Positions 8,487-16,788 of a stretch of DNA of 32,081 nt are shown one piece after another. Under the pieces are notes generated by a model. It searched no databases. It was not told the origin of the DNA and was given only the letters and a program-made list of their open reading frames with translations. Numbering within the stretch: position 1 is the first letter of the stretch; each line of letters starts with the position of its first letter. Source of the stretch: Oceanicola sp. (GTDB lineage Bacteria > Pseudomonadota > Alphaproteobacteria > Rhodobacterales > Rhodobacteraceae); NCBI GenBank assembly GCA_022447275.1, contig JAKVBK010000033.1, forward strand, positions 1-32,081, in the 5' to 3' direction. A program made the position numbers and the translations under genes.

Positions 8487-8525
8487 TTGAGTCGCTAAAT
8501 CGATTCAATTTGCAAGTATTTGCAA
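8487..8525. promoter_or_regulatory. Candidate operator upstream of the cfa-trgAB run
   Basis: An imperfect inverted repeat, TTGAGTCG (8487-8494) and CGATTCAA (8501-8508), separated by CTAAAT, matches at 7 of 8 arm positions. It is followed directly by two palindromic TTGCAA hexamers at 8510-8515 and 8520-8525, exactly one helical turn apart. The block lies about 170 bases upstream of the CFA-like start and just past the terminator of the preceding gene, where the promoter of the leftward cfa-trgA-trgB run should be. I cannot name the regulator. Confidence 0.35.
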
Positions 8526-8547
8526 CCGAAGCGTGTTGTTTCCGCAC

Positions 8548-8580
8548 AAAAAAACCCCTCCGACAGGCGGAAGGGTTTTG
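8548..8580 (-). terminator. Rho-independent terminator of the M20 gene
   Basis: On the minus strand AAAACCCTTCCG pairs with CGGAGGGGTTTT around a five-base loop (8563-8567), with one internal mismatch. Five stem A-T pairs and a T-tract (complement of the A run from 8548) follow. It lies about 20 bases after the stop of the M20 amidohydrolase gene. Confidence 0.85.
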
Positions 8581-8600
8581 GTTGTTGGCAAAAGAAACTG

Positions 8601-9767
8601 CTAGTTCGCAGCGGGCATACGCTGTTCCGCGATCTCGGCAAACCAAGAACAGCCAGCAGGGATCGCATCATCTGTAAAATTGTACTCCGGATGGTGCACC
8701 GATGCGGTATCGCCGTTGCCCACCAGAATGTAGGCACCCGGGCGCTCCTCAAGCATGAAGGCAAAGTCTTCGCCGCCCATTACCAACGGAGCCTCTTGGC
8801 AATCGCCAGAAACTTGGCGCGCTACATCGGCGGCAAACTCTGTCTGCGCATCATGATTTACCATCACGGGATAGCCGCGGATGTAGTTGACATCCGCTGT
8901 GCCCCCGAAGGTGATACAAACCCCTTCAATGATCTCCTTGATCCGCTTTTCCGCGAGATCACGCATTTCGGCGGCCATCGTGCGCACGGTGCCTTTGATC
9001 TGCACGCGCTGGGGGATGACGTTGAATGCTTTCGACGAGGTCTCAAACGACGTGACCGAAACAACGATCTGTTCCACCGGATCGGCGTTGCGGCTCACGA
9101 TGGATTGCAGCGCAAGAACCGCCTGTGCCGCCATCACAGTTGTGTCGACGGTTTCCTGAGGCTTGGCAGCATGCCCTCCCCGCCCTTCGAGCGTGATGTC
9201 AAACATGTCGGTGGCTGCAAAAAACGCGCCCGGGCGAATCGCAAAGCTGCCAACCGGCCGCCCGGGCCAGTTGTGCATGCCGTAGACCTCCTGAATACCC
9301 CAGCGGTCCATCATGCCGTCATCGCACATTTCCTTGCCGCCGCCGCCGCCTTCTTCAGCCGGCTGGAAGATCACCACAACAGTGCCGTCAAAGTTCCGGG
9401 TCTCGGAGAGATATTTGGCGGCCCCGAGCAGCATCGCAGTATGCCCGTCATGCCCACAGGCATGCATGGCGCCGGGTGTTTTGCTGGCATAGGGCAGTCC
9501 AGTTTGCTCGTGAATGGGCAAGGCATCCATGTCGGCACGCAGCCCGATCACTTTGCCGGAACTGTCTGACTTGCCCTTGATTACGCCAACCACGCCGGTG
9601 CGGCCGATGCCCGTGACCACCTCGTCACACCCAAAGGCCTCAAGCTTCTCTGCCACCTTCGCCGATGTGCGATGCGTTTCAAACAGGAGTTCCGGGTTCT
9701 CGTGGAGGTCGCGGCGCCACTCGGTGATCTCGGGCAGAAGTTCGGAAAAACGATTCTTTACTGGCAT
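8601..9767 (-). CDS. M20 family amidohydrolase (N-acyl-amino-acid/hippurate hydrolase type)
   Basis: The 388-aa cytoplasmic metallohydrolase belongs to M20 subfamily D, which cleaves N-acyl groups from amino acids or related amides. The metal-binding residues are all present: RADMDALPI (77-85), HACGHDGH (102-109, C104 and H106), PAEEGGGG (136-143, E138/E139), H165 in MHNW and H359 in HHPEYNF. GRGGHAAKP (195-203) is the dimerisation-domain motif. Length is standard. The gene is monocistronic, with its own terminator. It is divergent from a peptide-type ABC importer, which suggests it may process imported acylated or peptide substrates. The exact substrate cannot be read from sequence. Confidence 0.92.
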   Translation of the reverse strand: MPVKNRFSELLPEITEWRRDLHENPELLFETHRTSAKVAEKLEAFGCDEVVTGIGRTGVVGVIKGKSDSSGKVIGLRADMDALPIHEQTGLPYASKTPGAMHACGHDGHTAMLLGAAKYLSETRNFDGTVVVIFQPAEEGGGGGKEMCDDGMMDRWGIQEVYGMHNWPGRPVGSFAIRPGAFFAATDMFDITLEGRGGHAAKPQETVDTTVMAAQAVLALQSIVSRNADPVEQIVVSVTSFETSSKAFNVIPQRVQIKGTVRTMAAEMRDLAEKRIKEIIEGVCITFGGTADVNYIRGYPVMVNHDAQTEFAADVARQVSGDCQEAPLVMGGEDFAFMLEERPGAYILVGNGDTASVHHPEYNFTDDAIPAGCSWFAEIAEQRMPAAN

Positions 9768-10292
9768 TGCTCATCCCTGTGCCATTGCGGATTGGTGTTG
9801 TTTGTTGTGCTTAGAACATTTCTAGCCTGCGGGAAGCGGCGGTTGCAATCTCAACACGCCCGCCCTTCGCAGAAAAGTGCGGGAAACGCCCTCATTTTTC
9901 AGAGATACAAGGCAAAAATATATAGCGATCCATATCTTGCACGGAAATGCAGGCACCTGAGCCTCCCAATGCCAATAGACGCAGCAGTTTTGGTCTGAGA
10001 CGGCATTGACCTCTGGAAAAGCGTGGACAGCAGCGGCAATCCTGTTAGCGTCAGCGCATGGGGGGCTGACGGCCTTGGGAACAGGACCGTCAGATCCCGG
10101 TGCAATTAGGAACCGGAACTGCATGACCACATTGAGTCTTTCAAGCGTATGCCGAACTGGGTCACGTCCTGTGACGCAGCTTCAAACCGCTTGGCTGGCT
10201 GTGGCTGCCCCCTTTGATTTGGCGCGGTCGGCACAAAAGGAACGGCTGCCCAGGACACCTGTTCCCAACAACAGTCCAACAAGGAGAAACCC
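9768..10292. other. 525-base divergent intergenic region
   Basis: This holds the promoters of the leftward M20 gene and the rightward ABC importer, but I cannot place a convincing -35/-10 pair. I see no gene: the open frames here are short or antisense extensions. Short dyads are visible: GTCAGC/GCTGAC at 10050-10055 and 10065-10070, and GTCAC/GTGAC at 10161-10175. Either could be an operator. AGGAG at 10281-10285 is the ribosome-binding site of the binding-protein gene. Confidence 0.4.
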
Positions 10293-12026
10293 ATGAAAAT
10301 GAAATCCGCCCTTCTGGGCGCGGCCGCCGCAGTGGCGTTCGCTCCGGTGATGGCGCAGGCTGCTGGTCACGAAGGCCCTCGCGGCCGTGACGGCAACGTC
10401 AGCATCATCTACTGGCAGGCCCCCTCGATCCTCAACCCGTTCCTCTCGGGCGGTACAAAGGACGTTGAATCCGCCTCGATGATCATCGAGCCGCTGGCAC
10501 GCTATGACCAAGGCGGCAACCTGACGCCCTGGCTCGTTGAAGAGATCCCCAGCGTCGACAATGGTGGCGTCTCCGCCGACCTGACCTCGATCACATGGAA
10601 GATCACCCCCGGCCTGAAGTGGTCTGACGGCTCTGACTTCACCTCGGCGGACGTTAAGTTCACCTATGAGTACTGCACCCACCCCGAAGGTGGTTGTGCC
10701 CAGGCCACGAAGTTCGAAGGCGTCACCTCCGTTGACACCCCTGACGACCTCACCGTTGTCGTGAACTTCGGCCAGCCAACCCCGAACCCCTACGGTCCGT
10801 TCGTGGGTGGTGAGAGCCCGATCATTCAGGCAGCACAGTTCGCTGACTGCATCGGCGCGGCGGCGTCTACCTGCACCGAGCAGAACTTCAACCCGATCGG
10901 CACTGGCCCGTTCAAGGTTGTCGAATTCAAGCCGAACGACGTGATCACCATGGAAGCCAACGACATGTATCGCGTAGAGGGCAAGCCCGCCTTCGCGACC
11001 GTGACGTTCAAAGGTGGCGGTGACGCAACCGCGGCTGGCCGTGCCGTCATGGAAACGGGCGAGTTTGACTATGCCTGGAACCTGCAGCTGGCGCCCGACG
11101 TGATCGCCGAGATGCAGGAAGGCGGCAAGGGTACGCCTGTGGCTGGCTTCGGCCCGCTGGTTGAGCGCCTGATGCTCAACAACTCCAACCCCGATCCGGC
11201 ACTTGGCGACATGCGCTCCGTGAAGCAGGATCCGTCCGGCCCGTCCGAGCACCCCTTCCTGGGTGACCCGGCCGTCTACAAGGCCATGTCCATGGCGATT
11301 GACCGCCCGCTGCTGGTGGAAATCGGCTACGGTCAGGCCGGTAAGGTAACCTGTAACTGGGTGCCAGCTCCGGATGCGTTCAACTCGACCTCGCTGAGCT
11401 GCGACACGCAGGACATCGACGGTGCAAACGCCATGCTCGATGCAGCAGGCTACATGGACACCGACGGTGACGGCGTGCGCGAGACGCCCGATGGCGTGAA
11501 GATGTCGATCCTGTACCAGACCTCCACCAACGCCGTCCGTCAGGACTTCCAGGCGCTGATCAAGGAGTGGTGGAGCCAGATCGGCATTGAAACCGAGCTG
11601 CGCAACCTGTCTGCATCGGTCTTCTTCGGTGGGGATGCGGGCTCGCCCGATACCTTCCAGAAGTTCTATGCTGACGTGCAGATGTACGCGAACACCTTCA
11701 ACGGCACCGACCCGCAGGCCTACCTCGGCAACGGTCTGTGCGACAAGGCACCGCGTCCGGACAGCCAGTGGCAGGGTGAGAACATCTCGCGTGTCTGCAT
11801 CGAAGGCTATGACGAGCTGCACTCCCAGCTGTCCTCGACCGCAGGCATCGAAGCCCGCGCCGAGATTGGCAAGAAACTCAACGACATGATGGTTGAGAAC
11901 GGCGGCTTGATCCCGCTGGTGCACCGCGGTCGTCTGTCTGCGCATGCAAACAGCCTGGGCGGCGTTGCCCTGAATGTTTGGGACAGCGAGCTTTGGAACG
12001 TTGCGGACTGGTATCGCATCAAGTGA
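10293..12026 (+). CDS. ABC importer substrate-binding protein (SBP_bac_5, peptide/opine type)
   Basis: The 577-aa periplasmic solute-binding protein belongs to the DppA/OppA family. A clear signal peptide (about 1-23, ending VMAQA) precedes a mature domain. The typical opening is WQAPSILNPFLSGG (41-54), followed by the YDQGGNLTPWL and GLKWSDGSDFTSADVKFT signatures. Two Cys pairs in the middle (YCTHPEGGC; ADCIGAAASTC) could form disulfides in the periplasm. The start has AGGAG seven bases upstream. It heads the operon with two permeases and is followed by a strong hairpin that should give it extra expression over them. Likely cargo is an oligopeptide, opine or similar ligand. Confidence 0.92.
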   Translation: MKMKSALLGAAAAVAFAPVMAQAAGHEGPRGRDGNVSIIYWQAPSILNPFLSGGTKDVESASMIIEPLARYDQGGNLTPWLVEEIPSVDNGGVSADLTSITWKITPGLKWSDGSDFTSADVKFTYEYCTHPEGGCAQATKFEGVTSVDTPDDLTVVVNFGQPTPNPYGPFVGGESPIIQAAQFADCIGAAASTCTEQNFNPIGTGPFKVVEFKPNDVITMEANDMYRVEGKPAFATVTFKGGGDATAAGRAVMETGEFDYAWNLQLAPDVIAEMQEGGKGTPVAGFGPLVERLMLNNSNPDPALGDMRSVKQDPSGPSEHPFLGDPAVYKAMSMAIDRPLLVEIGYGQAGKVTCNWVPAPDAFNSTSLSCDTQDIDGANAMLDAAGYMDTDGDGVRETPDGVKMSILYQTSTNAVRQDFQALIKEWWSQIGIETELRNLSASVFFGGDAGSPDTFQKFYADVQMYANTFNGTDPQAYLGNGLCDKAPRPDSQWQGENISRVCIEGYDELHSQLSSTAGIEARAEIGKKLNDMMVENGGLIPLVHRGRLSAHANSLGGVALNVWDSELWNVADWYRIK

Positions 12027-12040
12027 TCTGTCTATAACGG

Positions 12041-12074
12041 GGCCGGGCGCACTGCGGTGCGCCCGGCCTTTTTT
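12041..12074 (+). terminator. Intra-operonic terminator hairpin
   Basis: A perfect 12-bp GC-rich stem (12041-12052 with 12057-12068), loop TGCG and six T residues (12069-12074). It lies 15 bases past the stop of the binding-protein gene and before the first permease, so it likely acts as a partial terminator that sets binding protein above permease levels. Confidence 0.88.
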
Positions 12075-12119
12075 GTTTGGGCCCCTGGCCCGCCGATCTC
12101 AGACCAGCCGGAGATACGG

Positions 12120-13127
12120 ATGCTCACCTTCACGATCCGACGCCTGATCCTGGCGGTCCCGACGCTGTTGTTCATCAGCCTCGTGATTTACTCGCTTCTG
12201 GAATTCGCCCCGGGCGATCCAATGGCCAACATGCCGCTGACCATCCCGGATGAGGTCAAGCAGCAGATGCGCGAAGCGCTCGGGGTCGGACAGCCGATCT
12301 GGATCAGCTTCCCGAAATGGCTCTATCAGTTCTTCATCGTGGAACCGCTCGTGCTGATCGACGGCATCTTCGGATCCACCTTCTCCGAGGGACAGCAGCG
12401 CATCATCTCATGGCAAACCCGCTCGCCGGTCATGGACATCGTTGCCGAGCGCCTCCCACAGACATTGTGGGTGGTCGGCACTGCCTATGTGGTCGCCATC
12501 CTGATTGCCCTGCCGATCGGCATCTACTCTGCTTACCGGCAATATTCGGTGTTCGATCAGGCCGGTACGTTTGTGGCCATGGTGGGCTACTCGGTGCCGC
12601 CTTTCTTCTCCGGGGTTCTGGTGATTGTGATTTTCTCGGTCAATCTGGGGTGGCTGCCCTCGATCTATGACACCACGCTCGAGGTCGTCGACTGGGAGAC
12701 CTTCAAGCTACAGCTCAAACAGATGATCATGCCTGTGATGGTGTTGGCCCTACAGATTACCAGCCAGATCAGCCGTTTCATGCGCGCCTCGATGCTGGAC
12801 AATCTCAAGCAAGACTATGTGCGCACGGCCCGCGCCAAAGGTATGAGCGAGTGGACGGTTGTCATGGTGCATGTTCTGCGCAACTCGATGATCCCCGTGG
12901 TGACCGTGATCGCCCTTGGCATCCCCTCCATCTTTGGTGGCGCCATCATCACCGAACAGGTGTTCAAGGTGAACGGAATTGGCCAGCTGTTGATTACGGC
13001 GATCCAGGCCAATGACCTGCCGACCGTGCAAACGCTCACCTTCGTATTTGCGATCCTGATCGTGCTCTTCAACCTGCTTGCCGACGTTCTCTACGGCATC
13101 CTGGACCCGAGAATTCGCTATGACTGA
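12120..13127 (+). CDS. ABC importer permease 1 (DppB/OppB type)
   Basis: The 335-aa inner-membrane subunit forms half of the translocation channel. It starts with the usual first helix (RRLILAVPTLLFISLVIYSL) and has about six membrane segments. The cytoplasmic EAA loop that contacts the ATPase is at about 236-255 (RTARAKGMSEWTVVMVHVLR), followed by G-rich IPSIFGGAIITEQVF. The ATG at 12120 has GGAG six bases upstream and begins exactly at the first helix; a frame starting at 12057 would lie inside the terminator hairpin. Its last eight bases overlap the second permease gene, so they are translationally coupled. Confidence 0.92.
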   Translation: MLTFTIRRLILAVPTLLFISLVIYSLLEFAPGDPMANMPLTIPDEVKQQMREALGVGQPIWISFPKWLYQFFIVEPLVLIDGIFGSTFSEGQQRIISWQTRSPVMDIVAERLPQTLWVVGTAYVVAILIALPIGIYSAYRQYSVFDQAGTFVAMVGYSVPPFFSGVLVIVIFSVNLGWLPSIYDTTLEVVDWETFKLQLKQMIMPVMVLALQITSQISRFMRASMLDNLKQDYVRTARAKGMSEWTVVMVHVLRNSMIPVVTVIALGIPSIFGGAIITEQVFKVNGIGQLLITAIQANDLPTVQTLTFVFAILIVLFNLLADVLYGILDPRIRYD

Positions 13128-14091
13128 TGCAACAAACGCCACAATCGGGGAAAAGATGCCCGAGGCCCCTGCCCGCGGCCGCTGGGCCGATGTCTGGCGG
13201 CAGTTCCGGGCACACCGGGGCGCGTTTTGGGGGATGATGTTCCTCGTGTTCATCACCCTCTTCGTAACCGTCGGGCCACTGATCTGGCCCCATGATCCCA
13301 CCGCGCTCGACATTCGCAGCAAGGATATGCGCCCCTTCTATGTGGGCCTGTTTGCGGGCGAAGACAGCAACGTGAAATGGAGTTGGGAGCACCCGCTGGG
13401 CACAGACAATCTGGGCCGTGATCTGATGGCCAAGCTGATGCTGGGTGGCCAGGTCAGCCTTGCCGTGGGCTGGGTCGCCATGTTGCTGGCCTTGTTCCTT
13501 GGGGCTCTGATCGGTGTCAGCGCAGGTTTCTTCAAGTCGCTGGACGGCCCGTTGATGCGGATGACGGATCTGTTCCTCGCCCTGCCTCTGCTGCCGTTGC
13601 TTCTGGTGATGATGCTGCTCTTCCGGGAGCCTCTGCGGGCCACTTTCGGCTCTGAAACAGGCACGTTTATCCTGATCGTTGTGGTGATCGGCATCACTTC
13701 GTGGATGCAGACAGCCCGTGTGGTGCGGGGCGATGTGCTGGCCCTGAAGGAGCGGGAATTCATCCTTGCGGCGCGCTCCATTGGCACGCCATCCTCCAAG
13801 ATCATCAGCCGCCACCTGCTGCCCAACGTGATGAGCGCGATCATGGTGTCGGCGACCCTTGGTCTGGCCAACGCCATCATCACTGAAAGCGCGATCTCGT
13901 TTCTTGGCCTTGGCTTTCCGCCAGATTTCCCCACCTGGGGCAAATTGTTGTCTGACGCGACCTCGCGCCTTCAGCGCTTCCCCGAGCGTGTGATCTGGCC
14001 AGGGGTTGCCATCAGCTTCACGGTGCTGGCGGTGAACTACATGGGCGACGGACTGCGCGACGCGCTCGATCCCCGGATCAGAGGCCGCTAA
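13120..14091 (+). CDS. ABC importer permease 2 (DppC/OppC type)
   Basis: The 323-aa inner-membrane partner of the preceding permease. A cytoplasmic N-terminus (about 1-35) and a first helix (about 40-60) lead to a periplasmic loop with HPLGTDNLGRDLMAKL, a DppC-type signature. Four or five further helices follow. The EAA loop is ARSIGTPSSKIISRHLLPNV, followed by the typical SAISFLGLGFPP. The ATG overlaps the previous stop by eight bases. The operon then ends at a strong terminator: there is no DppD/DppF ATPase gene after it, so the ATPases must be encoded elsewhere. Confidence 0.92.
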   Translation: MTDATNATIGEKMPEAPARGRWADVWRQFRAHRGAFWGMMFLVFITLFVTVGPLIWPHDPTALDIRSKDMRPFYVGLFAGEDSNVKWSWEHPLGTDNLGRDLMAKLMLGGQVSLAVGWVAMLLALFLGALIGVSAGFFKSLDGPLMRMTDLFLALPLLPLLLVMMLLFREPLRATFGSETGTFILIVVVIGITSWMQTARVVRGDVLALKEREFILAARSIGTPSSKIISRHLLPNVMSAIMVSATLGLANAIITESAISFLGLGFPPDFPTWGKLLSDATSRLQRFPERVIWPGVAISFTVLAVNYMGDGLRDALDPRIRGR

Positions 14092-14114
14092 GCGCCACTT
14101 CTGTAAGACCAAAA

Positions 14115-14152
14115 GAGCCGCCCTGCACGATGCACGGGCGGCTCATTTTTTT
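14115..14152 (+). terminator. Rho-independent terminator of the ABC importer operon
   Basis: GAGCCGCCC (14115-14123) pairs with GGGCGGCTC (14136-14144). The stem extends through TGCA/TGCA across one bulged base, and seven T residues follow (14146-14152). It sits 23 bases after the second permease and closes the operon. Confidence 0.9.
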
Positions 14153-14357
14153 GCGCCAACCAGTGCATTCTTGGATTCAGGACCCGTTGTTTTGGCTTTC
14201 AGTCAAAACCAACCGTTCTTTCCGCCAAGATACGTAGCTTTGGAACGCCTGTTCCGCAGACCGCCAGCAGACGGATAGGACGTTTCCAAGGGGGCAATTG
14301 CAAAGCCGCGAAAGGCACCCTAATTGCGCGTGACACACCGCTTTTAGGACGATCTCG

Positions 14358-15422
14358 ATGTACGAACAGCTTGGTCTTGAAATTGACCCACGCACCGCAA
14401 GCGTTCTCTTTGGCCTCGGCCTTGGAGCACTGTTTGGTGTGCTTGCACAGCTTACACGCTTTTGCCTGCGGCGCGCCGTAGCCGGGGACACCGCCGCAGA
14501 GCGTGGTGCGGCCCGTGGCGTCTGGCTGGCCGCGCTTGCTGTGGCCCTACTGGGCACGCAAGGCGCCGTGCTGCTCGGCTTTGTCGATTTCTCCGCGCAC
14601 CGTTTCATGGCCGCAGATTTGCCCGTCGCAGGCATCGTCATCGGCGGCCTTCTCTTCGGGATCGGCATGGTGCTGACCCGCGGCTGCGTTTCGCGCCTGA
14701 CAGTGCTGGCCGGTGCAGGCAACCTGCGCGCGCTCACGGTACTACTCGTTTTCGCCGTCGTGGCCCATGCAACGCTGAAGGGCATCTTTGCGCCTGTGCG
14801 GACAGCCCTGGGTGGGCTGACACTCCCCGTGGGCGAGTTCGCGTCCCTTGCTGCGCTGCCCGGCGGCCCTGCGGTGTGGACTGCTGCTCTTGCCGCGCTC
14901 GCGCTGCTCGGGGTTGTGCGCTCTGGTGCAAGCGTTCCATCCTTGATCGGCGGTGGCCTGATCGGTGCATTGGCGGTGATCGGATGGGTTGGCACGGGCT
15001 TCGTGCTGCAAGATGATTTTGATCCGATCGCAATGGAGAGCCTGTCGTTCACCTCGCCTTGGTCAGAGACGTTGTTCTGGACGATCGCCTCTTCGGCGAT
15101 TCCGGCTGGATTTGGCACTGGTTTGGTGGGCGGGGTACTCGCCGGCGCCGGACTGACAGCCTTGCTGCGGGGCCAAGCGGCATGGACAAGCTTCGACAGC
15201 CCCGCCCAAACAGGCCGCTACCTGCTCGGCGCTGGCATGATGGGCTTTGGCGGTGTGCTTGCTGGCGGCTGCACGGTAGGCGCTGGCCTGTCAGGCGTGC
15301 CAACACTTTCCGTGGCGGCCCTGCTTGCGCTGATCTCCATCGTTGCGGGTGGCCTTCTGGCAGCTACCGTTTTGCGGCCTGCGGGTGCCAAGGGCCCAAT
15401 GGCGGCTGTGCCGGCAGAATAA
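14358..15422 (+). CDS. YeeE/YedE family thiosulfate/sulfur-compound transporter
   Basis: The 354-aa inner-membrane protein belongs to the YeeE/YedE (TsuA) family. About nine hydrophobic segments are seen. The three family cysteines are present: C36 in TRFCLRR, C110 in LTRGCVSRL and C305 in GGCTVGAGLSG. Their spacing closely resembles the essential relay cysteines of the structurally known thiosulfate transporter. It is therefore a good candidate for thiosulfate uptake as a sulfur source, which would feed cysteine synthesis. AGGA lies about nine bases upstream of the ATG. It stands alone between two terminators; no TusA/YeeD partner is seen beside it. Confidence 0.9.
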   Translation: MYEQLGLEIDPRTASVLFGLGLGALFGVLAQLTRFCLRRAVAGDTAAERGAARGVWLAALAVALLGTQGAVLLGFVDFSAHRFMAADLPVAGIVIGGLLFGIGMVLTRGCVSRLTVLAGAGNLRALTVLLVFAVVAHATLKGIFAPVRTALGGLTLPVGEFASLAALPGGPAVWTAALAALALLGVVRSGASVPSLIGGGLIGALAVIGWVGTGFVLQDDFDPIAMESLSFTSPWSETLFWTIASSAIPAGFGTGLVGGVLAGAGLTALLRGQAAWTSFDSPAQTGRYLLGAGMMGFGGVLAGGCTVGAGLSGVPTLSVAALLALISIVAGGLLAATVLRPAGAKGPMAAVPAE

Positions 15423-15514
15423 GCACTGTGGCTTGTGCAGAGGCCTAAGCCGCCTCCCTGCCCTGCCCTGCTCTACGTTGGCCAAAAGCCCGCTCACAAG
15501 CTGGCACAAAATCA

Positions 15515-15550
15515 AAAGGGGCACGCCCGTATGCAAGAGCGCGCCCCTTT
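15515..15550. terminator. Bidirectional terminator between convergent genes
   Basis: AAAGGGGCACGC (15515-15526) pairs with GCGCGCCCCTTT (15539-15550) with a single A-C mismatch and a 12-base loop. A/T-rich flanks lie on both sides (TTTTGATTTTG on the minus strand). It sits between the rightward YeeE-type gene and the leftward protease gene and can serve both. Confidence 0.75.
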
Positions 15551-15573
15551 CGGTTTACATCTGACTTTGGCGA

Positions 15574-16788
15574 TTACTGGAAATAGACCGCCACCAGTTC
15601 GGCCAGAACGTCACCATTGGCATCCATCAGCACCATGTTGTCGCCATCAATCTCGAAACTGGTGACGCGCTCCAAAAGCTCCAACAGATCGGCCTCGGCG
15701 TCTGCCAGATCACCCATGCAGGCCATTTTCGTGGAAATGCCAGGGCCGATCGACAGGGCATCACCTTCTTGAGTGAAACTCGCAGAGATGTTGTTGCACC
15801 CCACCGTTGCACTCAGTCTGCCTTCGTCGCCGCTCCGGAAAATGATATGCGGCTCTCGGCGATTATCGACGACTACCGTGTCCTTGCCCAAGAGCGTGGT
15901 GATTTTCCAGTAGGTCTCGGTCAGCGAAGCATCTGGGGTCATGTTGTCCTCACACACCATCTTGCCGCCGGTTGCTGCAGCGTCGTCAGCCGCGGAAAGG
16001 TCACATCCGGTCGTTGCAAAGATCCAATCGCGCAATGCGTTAACGTCTGTGTAGCGGATGTTCTCTGTCTCCTCGATGCCGGTTGCATTGGCCTTTACGC
16101 CGCCTTTCACAACGCCAGCGAATTGATAGGTGTCCCCATTGGCACCGCCGGGAATGTACAGCGGGCCACCCGAGTCGCCGTAGCCTGCTCTTTGGGTCGA
16201 GCCAGGGATGCCGACGCAAAAGTCATGCCGATCATCAAAATCTGCCCGCGGAGAGTCGCACAGGGCAGACTCAGTCACCTGCGAATTATAGTAGAGCAGC
16301 GGGTCACCTTCGATACCTTGTCCAAGGCCCACTGTGGTTGTGGCCGTCCCGATCGAGAGATCGCCACCAAAGACAGTTGCAATCTCTGCGCCATATAGCG
16401 TGGCGTCTTCGGCCAGCTTGAGCAGCGCCGCATCGACGCGCTCGTGGCCCAGTTTGGCCGGCGCCAGCATGTAGTCGACGACCTGCACCTTCTGCTCAAA
16501 CAATCCGTCGGGGCCAATATTCACCCCCACAAAGACAGGATCGCCGCCCTTCAAGACATCTTCATAAGCCGGCCAGCAATGGGCAGCGGTGAGCACCCAG
16601 TTCGGGGCAATCAGTGTGCCGCCGCAGGCATTGATCTCCGCGCCATCATGGCTTGGGAAAGGGCTGGTTGCACGAATGGAGACGTAGGATTGAAACGCGT
16701 CTGTATCCGCTTCAACACCGTTGATTATCGCCATCGCGGGCGTGCTGCAGCACAACAAGGCGCCATAGACGAAGTTGCGTACCATCAT
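15574..16788 (-). CDS. Secreted trypsin-fold serine protease with C-terminal META domain
   Basis: The 404-aa product has a signal peptide (1-20, ending TPAMA), a trypsin-fold domain (21 to about 260) and a META/HslJ-type domain (about 285-404). The catalytic triad is H70 (LTAAHC), D119 (RVDAALL) and S206 (GDSGGP), with C55-C71 placed for the standard disulfide. The META part shows LTETYWKITTL, GCNNISASF (C331) and TKMACMG (C357). Cleavage after A20 would leave IING at the mature N-terminus, like activated trypsin. The residue six before the catalytic serine is R200 rather than Asp, so cleavage after Lys/Arg is not expected. AAGGAG lies nine bases upstream of the start. A TATAAT on the minus strand at 16915-16920 may be the -10. 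Confidence 0.9.
   Translation of the reverse strand: MMVRNFVYGALLCCSTPAMAIINGVEADTDAFQSYVSIRATSPFPSHDGAEINACGGTLIAPNWVLTAAHCWPAYEDVLKGGDPVFVGVNIGPDGLFEQKVQVVDYMLAPAKLGHERVDAALLKLAEDATLYGAEIATVFGGDLSIGTATTTVGLGQGIEGDPLLYYNSQVTESALCDSPRADFDDRHDFCVGIPGSTQRAGYGDSGGPLYIPGGANGDTYQFAGVVKGGVKANATGIEETENIRYTDVNALRDWIFATTGCDLSAADDAAATGGKMVCEDNMTPDASLTETYWKITTLLGKDTVVVDNRREPHIIFRSGDEGRLSATVGCNNISASFTQEGDALSIGPGISTKMACMGDLADAEADLLELLERVTSFEIDGDNMVLMDANGDVLAELVAVYFQ

Noticed and set aside
10182-11945. A 587-codon open frame antisense to the binding-protein gene
   Set aside because: It lies wholly opposite a gene with signal peptide, family motifs and ribosome-binding site. Long antisense frames are expected opposite GC-rich codons, and its translation resembles no family I know.
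13069-14112. Long antisense frame (347 codons) over permease 2
   Set aside because: Its composition is dominated by His, Gln and Arg with no recognisable domain; it is a shadow of the permease frame.
14177-15118. Antisense frame (313 codons) over the YeeE-type gene
   Set aside because: Rich in Pro, Ser and Arg, without a domain; the opposite strand encodes a clear transporter with conserved cysteines.
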